A DNA stretch of 64,000 nt from Xenopus tropicalis. Taxonomy: Eukaryota > Chordata > Amphibia > Anura > Pipidae. The translations under genes and the position numbers were made by a program. The notes below the pieces were generated by a model. The model did not search any database. It worked only from the letters and a program-made list of their open reading frames with translations, and had not been told where the DNA came from. The number at the start of each line of letters is the position of its first letter. Within the stretch, counting starts at the first letter, position 1. Of this stretch, positions 10,538 to 21,674 are shown in pieces. The stretch spans positions 112,493,036 to 112,557,035 of the forward strand of contig NC_030677.2 in NCBI RefSeq assembly GCF_000004195.4, read 5' to 3'.

Positions 10538-13500
10538 CACATACTGCATTGTAATTGAGTCTCCCCAAACCTAGCTACCTGACAATAAAATAAGCAGGAC
10601 AATTGCTTTACCTTTGCAAACCTTTGCAAATGCCTGCTACTTGCAGCCTGTTGTGTCAGACATGAGTAGTGGGACTGTCACTGCTGTGCATGGCTTCTTT
10701 AAACATCAGTAACCACAAGTCAAGCATTCTGAAGTTTCTGTGCTTGTTTCTTTAAAGTTTAAGTCCTGGTACAGCTTCAGGGAGTCTGATTGGCTGGAGG
10801 GTGAACACAGACACGCATCATTTAAGTACCACATTAACTCCCCCCCCCAATGGTTCTGACAACCTATGACTGCAGCTGCAGGTAAGTAATGGAGGAGGGT
10901 TGTTTTTTGTTATTTATTTATTTTGTGGAAATTGAGAATACTGGGGAAAAAAGTGACATGGTGGAAAAAGGTTATAGAGAGTGATAATAGAAATCGGGCT
11001 ATATGGAAAGGGGGAGCAAGTATATGTAAACAGCATGGAATTAAGGGGTGTGGGTTGCTAAAAAGTTCCTGATAGAAAAGCAGATGTGAGAGGAGTTGGA
11101 AATGAGAAAAAAAGATTGTAAAATAGTTCATTGGATGTGAAGAAAAAGTAAGAGAAGAAGGAAAGGTGAAGGTTGTATAACATGCTTGTGGTGTCAGTAT
11201 ATACTGCTTCCATAATAAATTAACATTGCCAGGCCTGTAGTAGCAATCTAAAATTTCAGAGGAACTGTTGTAAAATCTGTTCTTTATTTTGGGCTTTTTG
11301 GGTGCTGCTTGGGTCTTAGAGAAAATTGGTCTATTTTAAAGGGAAACTAAACCCTAAATATTATGGCTAGAAATGCCATATTTTATATACTAAACTTACC
11401 GCACAAGCCTAAAGCTTATCATCTCTACAGTAGTAATGATCTGGGCCTTCAAAGCTGTCACAGGAACTCCCCATCTTGGATTTTGTTAGAAGTGTCAGTT
11501 GCACTGCACATGCTTAGTGCCCTCTGGGCAGCTGTTAGCTCAGGGGTTGGCACAAACAAAAAAAGGTTCATCTGTCATATAAGCTGAAGCTACAGGGCTG
11601 ATTATTAAATTCTAATGCAACTGCACTGGTTTCAGAGCTGCTATTTAATATGAATCTGAATTAATTACTAATCAGGCTGATATTGGGACATTTATATTTT
11701 GTAATACTGTATATTGTAAGTTGGTCCCTAAACTCAGGTAAGTGACAGCAGCACACAGAACATGTGCAGTGAATCAGCAGAAAAGAAGATGGGGAGCTAC
11801 TGGGGCATCAGACCACACATGGCCAGCACCCTCTGCTTTTTTTCATTACAATTTACAATTCCAGTGCTCACTGCTTCTTAGTAAAATGTGCTTAGGTTGC
11901 AGCACCCACTACCCTCAATGTATAAGATGATGGTAATGCCATTACCCATTTCCCTAATGGTATATTGTGCTACAGATAACACTGGCACTAAAATACTAAA
12001 CCTAAACAACTAAACTTATTTAGGCTAATTTACACAAGACTCCATGCTTTAAAGTCCCATTGGTTTGTTCATTTCAGCTCTCATTATTAGAAATTAGCTT
12101 TGTCAGCCTGTGTGTGCGGCTTCATTTAGGTCAATTACATATGGGCAGATTTGTTGCCCATGGTAATGCTTTTTTAATTAGAGGCATTTTGGGGGAGATA
12201 TGTCACCCACAGTAGTAATTCTTTTTAATACAAGTGTTCTCGTGTGTCATTGACCTTAGCCTCCCCAAACAAAGTAATCACACTCAACCCATGTATTATA
12301 AACAGAGTTAAGATTTTGACTTTACATCCCCTTTAAAAAGGGCATATAACAAAAGACATCACATGGCATGATTAAGAACTGAGACATAGCTATAATATAA
12401 TTGAAGTGCTTCTGTGCAGTTGGTCAGATTTAAAAACTTAGTACATGTCCAGGGAACCACATCAAAACCATGGTTTGTCCTTTACAGTTGTAAAGTTACA
12501 ACCAACTTCATTAAGCTAAAAGCATAAACAAACCGAGTAAAGTTTCAAGTTAGGAAAGCAAACAAACTCAGTACATTTTGCCACAGCATCACCATGTGGT
12601 TGGACAAATGAATTACAGTCTATGCATTACTTTTCAAGGATAAGTTAAAGCACAAAAGCCAGACGCTATCACCTTTCTGAACTGTTTATCCTGATGCTAA
12701 TTTCAAGTGGGGATTAATAATTCGGGCAATTCTACGCTGCCACGTATCATTCAAGCATGCAAAAAAATTGCTAAATCCGGAACATCTAGCTAAGCTCAAA
12801 ATTGCAGTGTTTAAACAGAAAAAAGCCATTTATTATGCATCAAAACTGCGACATATCCGAAAGTCAAAATACGCCATCTAAATGCTGTCAAGCTCATGTA
12901 GAAGTCAGTGGCAGCTGTCCTTCCTTAGTTGGCTAATCTTTTTTAGCTTTGTGGTTTTAGAGATTTTTTCTTTCTCTTTCATTTGTGCCATGGCCGGATA
13001 GGTACGAAGACCACAAAGGCCCGGGCCTAGGGCAGCACGATTCAAGGGGCGGCCTGCCGCCCAGCTGCATTTGTTATTTTCTGGAGCACTGGGAAAATAG
13101 GCAAGCAGGGGATTTGTCTAACTTTCCAGAGGTGGAGCGTGAGTGACAGGGCCAGTGGTGGTGCGGTGGGGATAAGTGAAACTTCTACTCATGTGTATGA
13201 GCATGGGGTTCAGAGCATGACGTTAGGTGGCCAGCCTATGGGCTGCGCAAACTGTAAATTCAGGGCTGACAGTTGTGCTTTATTAAAAGATCCAATTTTC
13301 CATCAAAACATTTGCCTAAGTTACAGTTACATTAGATATCAGGAATGGCTTTAATGCAGAAGCAAGTTTCTCCTGCCTTATGTCATATTTAAAAGTTCAG
13401 TTTTTACTAGTTACAGACATTCATACATATGTTTTTATTGAATGTTTAAAATGTTGCCTTTATATTATGAAGCTCTGTGTGTTACACTAGCAAACAAACA

Positions 13501-14189
13501 TTTCTAACATATATCTAGAGTTATGCAAAGACATCTATCTTCCCACACAGGTTTATTATCAGCAAAGTGACTGCTATGTGACACAGCAGTGAGCAGTTTA
13601 AGTGCTGGGGTTTATGGCTTGATAAATGTTATAATGGGTACATAGCCATTACAGTATGTCACCTATTAACAGGATGCCCTTTACATACTACAAAGCTCAA
13701 AGTACAGTTAACAACAAATGCTCTATAGAAGATAACATCAAAGGGCTTTGGCATACAATGAAACATTACTCATAATGGCTGTTAAAGTTTATGAGAATTC
13801 CATGACATATAAAAGCATTGCCCCCTCTTCTTACCTATTAAATGGGAATTCTCTAATGCCATTAATTACAGAAGCATGTCAAAGTGTGCATTGTAGCAAT
13901 ACTGCCTGTTGGCTTCCACTAAGCTGCAGCTATAGATTCTGGAAGAAACAGGAGTGCTTCCGGTTCTTCATTTGTCAGCAAAATATGGGCATTCCAATGT
14001 CTCCTTCATCTAAAAGTTACTTATAAGCAAGGACAAGCAAACATCCTACAGTTTAATAATAATATTGCCACTGTAAAATATTCTGTAAGGGCTAATTAAA
14101 TTTTACCTCTTGTGTAAATCAGTCTCGCAGCAAAAAATAAATAATGTTTTCTGTGAACAAAAAAACAACTGCATGTCTTAATATTTAGA
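10538..14189. other. intergenic; possible single transposon ends only
   Basis: TTTAAAGGGAAACTAAACCC at 11334 looks like a T2-type left end, and TACATCCCCTTTAA at about 12324 like a right end of a different family, but they do not pair. Bases 13000-13130 are GC-rich and repeat-like. None of the frames here (to 94 aa) has coding support. Confidence 0.45.
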
Positions 14190-14191
14190 TA

Positions 14192-14405
14192 CAGTGGCTT
14201 GCAAAAGTATTCGGCCCCCTTGAACTTTTCCACATTTTGTCACATTACAGCCACAAACATGAATCAATTTTATTGCAATTCCACGTGAAAGACCAATACA
14301 AAGTGGTGTACACGTGAGAAGTGGAAGGAAAATCATACATGATTCCAAACATTTTTTACGAATAAATAACTGCAAAGTGGGGTGTGCGTAATTATTCAGC
14401 CCCCT
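14192..14405 (+). repeat. Tc1 left inverted repeat
   Basis: About 214 bp, inverse of 15584-15794. By eye the arms differ at about four single sites (for example TTGCAATT versus TTGGAATT and TACGAATAAA versus TACAAATAAA) plus one 3-bp length change near the tip (TATTCGGCCCCC versus TATCCCCCC). Confidence 0.9.
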
Positions 14406-14560
14406 TTGGTCTGAGTGCAGTCAGTTGCCCATAGACATTGCCTGATGAGTGCTAATGACTAAATAGAGTGCACCTGTGTGTAATCTAATGTCAGTACAAA
14501 TACAGCTGCTCTGTGACGGCCTCAGAGGTTGTCTAAGAGAATATTGGGAGCAACAACACC

Positions 14561-15580
14561 ATGAAGTCCAAAGAACACACCAGACAGGTCAGGGATAAAG
14601 TTATTGAGAAATTTAAAGCAGGCTTAGGCTACAAAAAGATTTCCAAAGCCTTGAACATCCCACGGAGCACTGTTCCATCGATCATTCAGAAATGGAAGGA
14701 GTATGGCACAACTGTAAACCTACCAAGACAAGGCCGTCCACCTAAACTCACAGGCCGAACAAGGAGAGCGCTGATCAGAAATGCAGCCAAGAGGCCCATG
14801 GTGACTCCGGACGAGCTGCAGAGATCTACAGCTCAGGTGGGGGAATCTGTCCATAGGACAACTATTAGTCGTGCACTGCACAAAGTTGGCCTTTATGGAA
14901 GAGTGGCAAGAAGAAAGCCATTGTTAACAGAAAACCATATGAAGTCCCGTTTGCAGTTTGCCACAAGCCATGTGGGGGACACAGCATACATGTGGAAGAA
15001 GGTGCTCTGGTCAGATGAGGCCAAAATGGAACTTTTTGGCCAAAATGCAAAACGTTATGTGTGGCGGAAAACTAACACTGCACATCACTCTGAACACACC
15101 ATCCCCACTGTCAAATATGGTGGTGGCAGCATCATGCTCTGGGGGTGCTTCTCTTCAGCAGGGACAGGGAAGCTGGTCAGAGTTGATGGGAAGATGGATG
15201 GAGCCAAATAAAGGGCAATCTTGGAAGAAAACCTCTTGGAGTCTGCAAAAGACTTGAGACTGGGGCGGAGGTTCACCTTCCAGCAGGACAACGACCCTAA
15301 ACATAAAGCCAGGGCAACAATGGAATGGTTTAAAACAAAACATATCAATGTGTTAGAATGGCCCAGTCAAAGTCCAGATCTAAATCCAATGGAGAATCTG
15401 TGGCAAGATCTGAAAACTGCTGTTCACAAACGCTGTCCATCTAATCTGACTGAGCTGGAGCTGTTTTGCAAAGAAGAATGGGCAAGGATTTCAGTCTCTA
15501 GATGTGCAAAGCTGGTAGAGACATACCCTAAAAGCCTGGCAGCTGTAATTGCAGCAAAAGGTGGTTCTACAAAGTATTGA
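14561..15580 (+). pseudogene. Tc1 transposase, one in-frame stop
   Basis: The frame from the ATG at 14561 to the stop at 15578-15580 encodes 339 positions, the usual Tc1 transposase length, with a single internal TAA at codon 217 (15209-15211). The N-terminal 1-115 has the paired helix-turn-helix DNA-binding region (KKISKALNIPRSTV at 25-38; GRPPK at 58-62). The catalytic DD34E triad is intact by position: D152 in LWSDEAK, D243 in QQDNDPKH and E278 in NPMENLW, with 34 residues between the last two. The glycine-rich box is YGGGSIMLWGCF (186-197). The enzyme would cut and paste the element at TA sites. The stop separates D152 from D243 and E278, so this copy should make no active protein. A single change could account for it. 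Frames on the opposite strand are shadows. Confidence 0.93.
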
Positions 15581-15583
15581 CTC

Positions 15584-15794
15584 AGGGGGCTGAATAATTA
15601 CGCACACCCCACTTTGCAGTTATTTATTTGTAAAAAATGTTTGGAATCGTGTATGATTTTCCTTCCACTTCTCACGTGTACACCACTTTGTATTGGTCTT
15701 TCACGTGGAATTCCAATAAAATTGATTCATGTTTGTGGCTGTAATGTGACAAAATGTGGAAAAGTTCAAGGGGGGATACTTTTGCAAGCCACTG
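15584..15794 (-). repeat. Tc1 right inverted repeat
   Basis: Inverse of 14192-14405. It starts just after the transposase stop codon with AGGGGGCTGAATAATTACG and ends CTTTTGCAAGCCACTG before the flanking TA. Confidence 0.9.
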
Positions 15795-15796
15795 TA

Positions 15797-16716
15797 TATT
15801 TAGATAAAGTAGAGACATATACTAACAAAATAGCTGCTGTTATATGGGTGTGTATATAAAAGTGCCCCATCACATTGCCCACTAGCATCCCATTTGGCAA
15901 CAGCCACATTTCTCCCATAATTTATTATTGGAACACTTGCATTAGAATTCACCTCCTGTTAACCTTACCTTACCCATGATCCTCTTCTCTGATTCCATTC
16001 TAGCTACTTCCAATGCCATAACTAGATGTTACTGGGCCCAACAGCAACATCATATTGAAACTGCTTATAAGTTCAGTGCCTCACTGAGCCCTCTACCTCC
16101 TGACCAGCCCCCTCCACTGTCACAGTGTCTGCTTTCCCCTGGGCTAGTTATTCCCTTGGGCTGGCTCCTTTCAGGGGCGCTGTATTTCTTTACATTCCCT
16201 AGCACACTTTTTACTGTATCTCTATCAATTTTTCTTTTTTGCACACACATCATCTTGTGTCTTTTTTTAGATTGTAATCTCTTATGAGTGCCTAATATTT
16301 CCCCTCCATCGTTCCTGAACTTCATAACAATACTATATTTAGGAAATGTTCCCTTAAGACAAGAAGTACCATTTGTAAAGATTTAAATTACAGGATAATT
16401 ATGGCTTGTGTGTATTATAAAGAAATTATAAAATAACATTAAATAGAATTGCTATAGTTTCATATACATTTTTCAAGGTACAATAAGTGCCGCTAAGCAA
16501 GGGTGAAGCTATAAAGATTTGACAAAGAGGGGGCCCTGTAGCTGCAGTTGTAGAAGCTGGTCTTCTTAAAACTAAACTATAATATATTTCTCTTGGAACT
16601 ATTAGCATCCCTGGGATGCTACACAAAAAACAATTAGTCTGGGTCACCATTTGACCCTTGGAGTTACAGAATATATGGTGGTTATGTACTAAAGTTATGT
16701 GTCATTTCTTGGTCGT
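15797..16716. other. intergenic, nothing recognised
   Basis: No domain-bearing frame, RNA gene or paired repeat ends were seen. Confidence 0.5.
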
Positions 16717-17255
16717 CCTTAGGCTGCACAGGTACCAGTGGGTTAATGCACTCTTCCTTTTAGGAGACAGGATAGCTTGGGAGCTCTGCTCCCTTTATTT
16801 AATTTCATTCTTTTTTTTTGCTTTGCTATGGCACGCTTCTACACTGCCAGGGCACAGAGGGCCATACACGGCATGCTGCTGCGCTGCCGATTTCAGGGGG
16901 AAAGGTTGGAAGGGCATGTCGTAACACTGCGTTAACCACCCCAGCCATACCCACACTAAGACAAGCCACAGCACTATCATGCGATCTGACTGAGGCGTTT
17001 ATTGGGCCACCCGCACCCAGAAGACGGTGCCGCTGTCTCCCCATTCCTGCCACATTACTCAAGGACCGCGCCGTATCCATTTTCAGCGTGCCGAGACTTA
17101 TGTGCCATCTGGAAGTTCTGGCTTCAAACACGCCATGCGGCCTTATTAAGGGCACCACCAGACCTCACACAGGTACCACTGGCACAGCACTTTTTTCCCT
17201 ATCTCCCCACTAGCTCTCTCCTACCTATTTTGTACTGGGCTATAACCAGTCCAAC

Positions 17256-18048
17256 ATGGCTTCTGAGGTGGGCAGTTCTCCCAAGCCAGACACAGGGGAC
17301 CCACCAAGATCCACAGACCCGACTCAGGGTGCGCAAAAACCCAGGGAACAAAACCAAGAAAGTAATAGAAGCAGACTGTCTCCACAACTGACAGAGGGCC
17401 CAACAGATATACCTGATTGGTTTAAGCCTTTCCAAACCACATCGATAGGCATCTCTACCTCACTTGAGAAGCTCTCTACAATACAGCTAGCCCACCAGGG
17501 TACCTCATCAGACAAGACCACCCCAACCGGCTCAGCAGTTAGTGCAGTAACGGAACCTACACAGCCAGAAACAGAGGTCTATACCTCTGAGGAACCCAGC
17601 CTTCAGTGACTCAACTTTCAGTGAAGGGACAGGTCCTGCCACCCACTCTACTGACCTATCCGACAGATCTCAGTCAGAGGCCGTCAACGTCTTTCTTATG
17701 GACATGTTCTAAACCCTAGGGATAGAGGAAGAAGTGAAGGAACAAAAGACACTAGACAAACTTTTTGCTCAACCTACCATCACCAAAAACATTTCCCAGT
17801 ACAGGAGACGGTAGAAGAGCTTGTTAAAAAAGAATGGAAAACCAGACCGCCGACTATCTAAAGACAGAGAATTGACACCATGTACCCATTTGACCAAACA
17901 TATAAGGAATCATGGGACAGCATTCCTAAGGTGGACGCACCAGTAGCTACCACCATCGCACTAGAGGACAGAATGTCTTTTGGGGACCCTATGGACAGGA
18001 AGGCAGAAAGTTTACTCAAAAATATCTTCTCATCAACTATTTCAGCCT
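17256..18048 (+). pseudogene. DIRS-like gag fragment, broken
   Basis: The first 117 codons (17256-17609) form an open, polar, Pro/Thr/Ser-rich leader beginning MASEVGSSPKPD. The frame is then broken by stops and shifts. The most diagnostic part is in the frame at 17880, with MYPFDQ, then PKVDAPVA, then DPMDRKAESLLKNIF. This matches the order seen in gag proteins of vertebrate DIRS elements (a YPF box, a PxVDxPVA box and a DPMDRKxExxLK box). The upstream VEELVKKEWK also fits. The 3' end is cut by the TTAA-flanked insert. No zinc knuckle is seen. The family call rests on motif recall, not an alignment. Confidence 0.6.
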
Positions 18049-18052
18049 TTAA

Positions 18053-18552
18053 CACTTTTCCTGCCAACGACGTATGGCATACTTGATTGCAGAAATATGT
18101 GTTATCTGCCAACCACGTATGTCATACGTTGTTTGGCAGATCTAGGTTTCTCTCTGCAGAAGCAGCATGTGCTGCTTCTGCAGAGAGTTCTGAGCGATGA
18201 CAGCCCCCTGGGCAACGAGCCAGGGGGGCTGTCATGTGGGCCCTGCAATGTGATCATCGCAGGACCAACCTCCAAGCAGCAGATGCAATCGCATCTGCTG
18301 CTTCTTCTTCATCTCTCCCTGCTTTCCCCCCCTGCTTTCTCCCCCTCCCTCCAGTGACGCCCACTCACTTCCTGTTGCTGTGAGCGCTGCACAGAGGACC
18401 CTGCAGGATTATAAAGGCCGCTAATTACTAGACCAGCAACACATGCGATTAACAAGATGGGTGGAGACTGAAGGCAAACAGGCAGAGATGCTGGATGCAC
18501 ATCGGGGCAACTGACCTAGTCCTGGTCAAAGAGCCTCTTGTGGCTCAGTAGG
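18053..18552. mobile_element. hairpin-rich TTAA-flanked insert (piggyBac-type MITE?)
   Basis: TTAA lies at 18049-18052 and 18553-18556. The left edge, CACTTTTCCTGCCAACGACG, resembles piggyBac-type termini (CCCTTTNCCTGCCA). The right edge, GTGGCTCAGTAGG, is not its clear inverse, so the boundary on that side is uncertain. The left half contains several hairpins in series: 18104-18141, 18150-18187, 18197-18235 and 18274-18303. A second left-end-like sequence occurs at 18895 (TTAACCCTTCCCCTGCCAAT), so the family is present twice. Confidence 0.5.
18150..18187. repeat. perfect 18-bp-arm palindrome
   Basis: CTCTCTGCAGAAGCAGCA, then TG, then the exact inverse TGCTGCTTCTGCAGAGAG. It is one of four hairpins within 200 bp. 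Confidence 0.9.
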
Positions 18553-18556
18553 TTAA

Positions 18557-20065
18557 TGCAATCAGATCCTGACATGCAGAAGCAGCCTTTGGTCGCAAAG
18601 TTCTTCATTTAGCGGTGATGTAATTCCACTCACCTTCAGTTGCCATGTTGGGGCACCACCAGCCTTCTGTTACTCTGTTCTTTCTAGGTATTCCTGTTCC
18701 TAATCTCATTCTCGAAGTATTCCACCCATTCTCACTTTTTGGGACGAACCCACTGGTACCTGTGCTGCCTAGGGAAAACTCAGTTTCTACTCACCAATAA
18801 AACCTTTTCTTGGAGTCCCGTCATGGCAACACAGGGAGTCCCACCCCTCTATTTCTAGTATCAGCTGTGCTTGCCGGAACTGTTGGAGGTGGGGTTAACC
18901 CTTCCCCTGCCAATGACGTAGCCCCTACGTGCTGGCATAAAAAGTCGTTAGGCCCCAAGCACGTAGGAGCTACATTTTCTTTATCTTGTGCCCGTTCTCT
19001 GCACTCGTTGCTTAAGCTTACCTTTCTATGTAAAAATTGTGTGAGATAAATGCAGCAAACTGCAACATTTTTGAAATGCCATCAAAACCGCAAATTTTAG
19101 AAAAGCTTTGCTGTTTGGTATCTTGGAGTAGAAAGAAGTTTTGGATTTGTCAGAATGTGTACTTTCCAAACATATATGGTTTTCGTGGGTCACTGTATTT
19201 TTGAGGCTTTTGCCACACATAAAACTGGTGATGTGTTTATGAATTATTGTAAATGTAAGCCATGAAATTAGTATGCATATACCTATTTTGGGGTTTCTAC
19301 ATGCCAGTTGGCTATCAAACTATTCAGTAGACCCCTGGCATCCATATTTAGGTTGTTCTGTATGGTTACCTAATGACCTGTAGAAGATAAGATGCTGCAA
19401 TGTGGGAGTTTTAAAGTGATTAGTATAAATTTCATCAAAATCGCCATGTTTTGGAAAGCTTTGTGGCTTGGAGTCGAAAGCCACTTGTACCCATGTGTGG
19501 ATTGGGGGGAATGTGGCTTTTTGGCTCAAACTTACTTTTTTTTTGTCTTTGCTTTGCTTCATATAAATTAATTGTTGATTTGTTGATTTTTCAGTAGCTA
19601 AACAGAAATAATAGATCATATACAGAAATTATAGATCATATAGGGTATCTCTATCTTGCCTAAATGCCATATACTTAGATAAACCTATGCACGCAATAAA
19701 CTTTTTACTGGACCACTGGTATTCATATTTAGGAGGTTTTTTCTTGTTACCTAATTTTATGTGGGAGATATAATGCTGCAAAATGGAAGCTTTGGGTGAT
19801 TTTTGAAAATAATTTTTGATAATTCTAGGAAATCTTGTGGCTTGGTAGCTTGGAGTAGAACGACATGAGCATACTCTTTTGTAGCTTTATCCCACATAAA
19901 ATGCTGTAGATGTGTTGATTTTGCAGTATCTTAAGTGACAGAAATAATAGAGCATATGGGGTATTTTTATTTTGGGGCGCTTACTTGCCACATACTTAGG
20001 TAAACCTATGTACATTGGGCAGCAAACTGTTCAGTGGAAACCTATTAGCAAACCTAAGAAAAGAG
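18557..20065. other. DIRS-like right edge, then intergenic
   Basis: To 18774 this is the right flank of the DIRS-like remnant. TTAACCCTTCCCCTGCCAAT at 18895-18914 is a lone piggyBac-type left end followed by GCACGTAGG and CCTACGTGC inverted words. From 19000 to 20065 I see no gene. Three stretches (about 19080-19140, 19435-19490 and 19785-19860) share an AAAATNGGAG...TTTTG...AAGCTTTG...CTTGG..AGTAGAA pattern, an old degenerate tandem repeat of roughly 350 bp. Confidence 0.4.
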
Positions 20066-20382
20066 TAAAGGTGCCCATACACCTTCTGATCTGCTCGTTT
20101 GGTGATGTTGCCAAGCGAAGCGGATCTTCTCCCGATATCCCCAACCTACGGGTGGGTGATATTGGTAGAATCCAGGCTAATTTGATCGTTTGGCCAATGA
20201 GCCAATGCGGTCCCCGATCCGACTAGATTTTTTAACCTGCCCAATCGATATCTGACCGATTTCAGGCCAGATATCGGTCGGGCAGGCCTGTCGGTAGTGC
20301 CCATACATGGGCTGATTAGCTGCCAAATTGGTCTAAGGGACCGATATCGGCAGCTAGAATCAGGCCATGTATGGGGACCTTA
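20066..20382. mobile_element. MITE, GTGCCCATACAC family, copy 1
   Basis: The left end TAAAGGTGCCCATACACC and the right end CATGTATGGGGACCTTA are inverted. Internal landmarks are GCGGATCTTCTCCCGATATC, CGGTCCCCGATCCGACTAGA and GGCCAGATATCGGTCGGGCA. These recur in the same order at 35031-35493 and in inverted order at 23762-24059, giving three copies in the window. Confidence 0.8.
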
Positions 20383-20900
20383 TCTACTATAGATTTATTC
20401 TGGTTTAAAGGGGATGTAAAGTTGCTGATAAAAAAAATGCGTTGTTACCTGTCTCTGTCACTATAAAGATATTTAATATCAGTAGCTGTTTAAAATTTAC
20501 TAATCAAAATGACCAAAATCGCTTTAAAACTAACTTAAACAGATCTGTGCTCTCCTCAGCATCTCCAGCCAACTGAATTATGGACAAGTAACTCTCTCGC
20601 TGGAATTCCTCCTTTCCTTTTACTGATTGACAGTTCAGTGTCTGCAAAAGGCAGCGTGGTTGTGTTTATAGATAAGCACTTTTACTGTGAGTCTGGTTAC
20701 AAACAGACACACCCCCTACTCCTTATTGGTGTCCCAGACTGCAGAGTGAATATCACAGCCGGAGACTGTGGAGGTGTGTCAGGCACTTGGATAGAAGAGA
20801 CAGGAAAAGGTGATGTACCGTGTTGGCCAGTCAAAAATGTTTACAGGGTAACCCTTTTGAAATAAAAAATAACAAAAGTGGTATAAAGGTGATACCTTTA

Positions 20901-21025
20901 TTGGCTAACTAAGATAATCATAGCAAGCTTTCAGAACATTTTAGTTCCTTTTTCAAGCTGATAATCAGCTTGAAAAAGGAACTAAAATGTTCTGAAAGCT
21001 TGCTATGATTATCTTAGTTAGCCAA
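20901..21025. repeat. perfect 62-bp-arm hairpin
   Basis: Bases 20901-20962 and 20964-21025 are exact inverses with a single A (20963) between them. The arms run from TTGGCTAACTAAGATAATCA to TTTTTCAAGCTGAT. The motif TTGAAAAAGGAACTAAAATG, then TTCTGAAAGC, falls in the right arm and matches the stem-GAAA arrangement seen elsewhere in the window. Confidence 0.97.
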
Positions 21026-21067
21026 GATATTGGGTTTATTCAATATTTAAATGATTATTTACAGACT

Positions 21068-21486
21068 TCAAGGAACAGTAACACCAAAAAATGAAAGTGT
21101 ATAAAAGTAACTAAAACATAATGTGCTGCTGCCCTGCACTGGTAAAAGTTGCGTATTTACTTCAGAAAGTCTACTATAATTTATATAAATAAGCTGCTAT
21201 GTAGCCATGGGGGCAGCCATTCCAAGGAAAAAAGGCACAGGCACATAGCAGATAACAGATAAAACACTATTGTATTCTACAGAACTTATCTGTTATCTGC
21301 TATGTAACCTGTGCCTTTTCTCCTTTTTTCCAGCTTGAATGGCTGCCCCCATAGCTACACAGCAGCTTTTTATATAAATTATAGTAGTGTTACTGTAGCA
21401 AACACACCAGTTTTACCAGTGCAGGGCAACAGTGCATTATATTTTTATTACTTTAAAGCTCTTTTTTGGTGTTACTGTTCCTTTAA
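21068..21486. mobile_element. nested fold-back MITE
   Basis: The left end is AAGGAACAGTAACACCAAAA and the right end TTTTGGTGTTACTGTTCCTT, followed by TTAA. Complementarity continues inward (GCTGCTGTGTAGC / TAAATTATAGTAG boxes, AGCCATGGGGGCAGCCATTC versus GAATGGCTGCCCCCATAGCT, and CAGATAACAGATAA versus TTATCTGTTATCTG), so most of the 420 bp can fold on itself. Confidence 0.85.
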
Positions 21487-21674
21487 GTTATGGAGATTCA
21501 AATTACGGAAAGATCCCTTATCCAGAAAACCCCAGGTCCCGAGCATTCTGGATAACAGGTTCCATACCTGTACTGCTTAATATGTACAGATTGGCTTAAC
21601 CATTGCAATAACAAAAAAGCTTCAGTTCACTCCACAAACACCCTCAAGACATATAGCCTTTACATCCCCTTTAA

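Larger units (their letters stand above)
14192..15794 (+). mobile_element. Tc1/mariner transposon, near full length
   Basis: The element runs from CAGTGGCTTGCAAAAGTAT (14192) to its inverse CTTTTGCAAGCCACTG (ending 15794), is flanked by TA on both sides (14190-14191 and 15795-15796), and is about 1.6 kb. Inverted repeats of about 211-214 bp bracket a transposase reading frame. The long inverted repeats with CACATTTTGTCACATTACAG near the outside resemble the IR/DR architecture of fish and frog Tc1 elements. The outer flanks both read TATTTAGATA, a small duplication beyond the usual TA. The two ends differ at only a handful of sites, so the insertion is probably fairly recent. Confidence 0.95.
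16717..18774 (+). mobile_element. DIRS-like retroelement remnant with inverted ends
   Basis: Bases 16717-16744 and 18747-18774 are 28-bp inverted copies matching at 26 sites (core CAGGTACCAGTGGGTT / AACCCACTGGTACCTG). Between them lies a gag-like reading frame remnant (17256-18048). DIRS retroelements have inverted terminal repeats and a gag of this type, so the combination supports a DIRS-like assignment. No reverse transcriptase or tyrosine recombinase domain is present, so it is an internally deleted or non-autonomous copy. A 500-bp TTAA-flanked insert interrupts it at 18053. Confidence 0.55.
20405..21674. mobile_element. TTAA-flanked element (T2/Kolobok-like) with nested inserts
   Basis: The left end TTAAAGGGGATGTAAAG and the right end CTTTACATCCCCTTTAA are exact inverses, with TTAA at both edges. 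At 1.27 kb it is larger than the other MITEs here because it contains a perfect hairpin (20901-21025), a second MITE (21068-21486) and a fragment of a further family (about 21487-21575). The frame at 20638-20865 lies in its own interior and shows no transposase motif. Confidence 0.75.

Noticed and set aside
18411..18513. Possible continuation of DIRS gag after the insert (frame containing RLTRWVETEGKQAEM)
   Set aside because: It has a gag-like look, but it lies between the two TTAA sites that define the insert and ends in a stop; the evidence conflicts, so it is not annotated.
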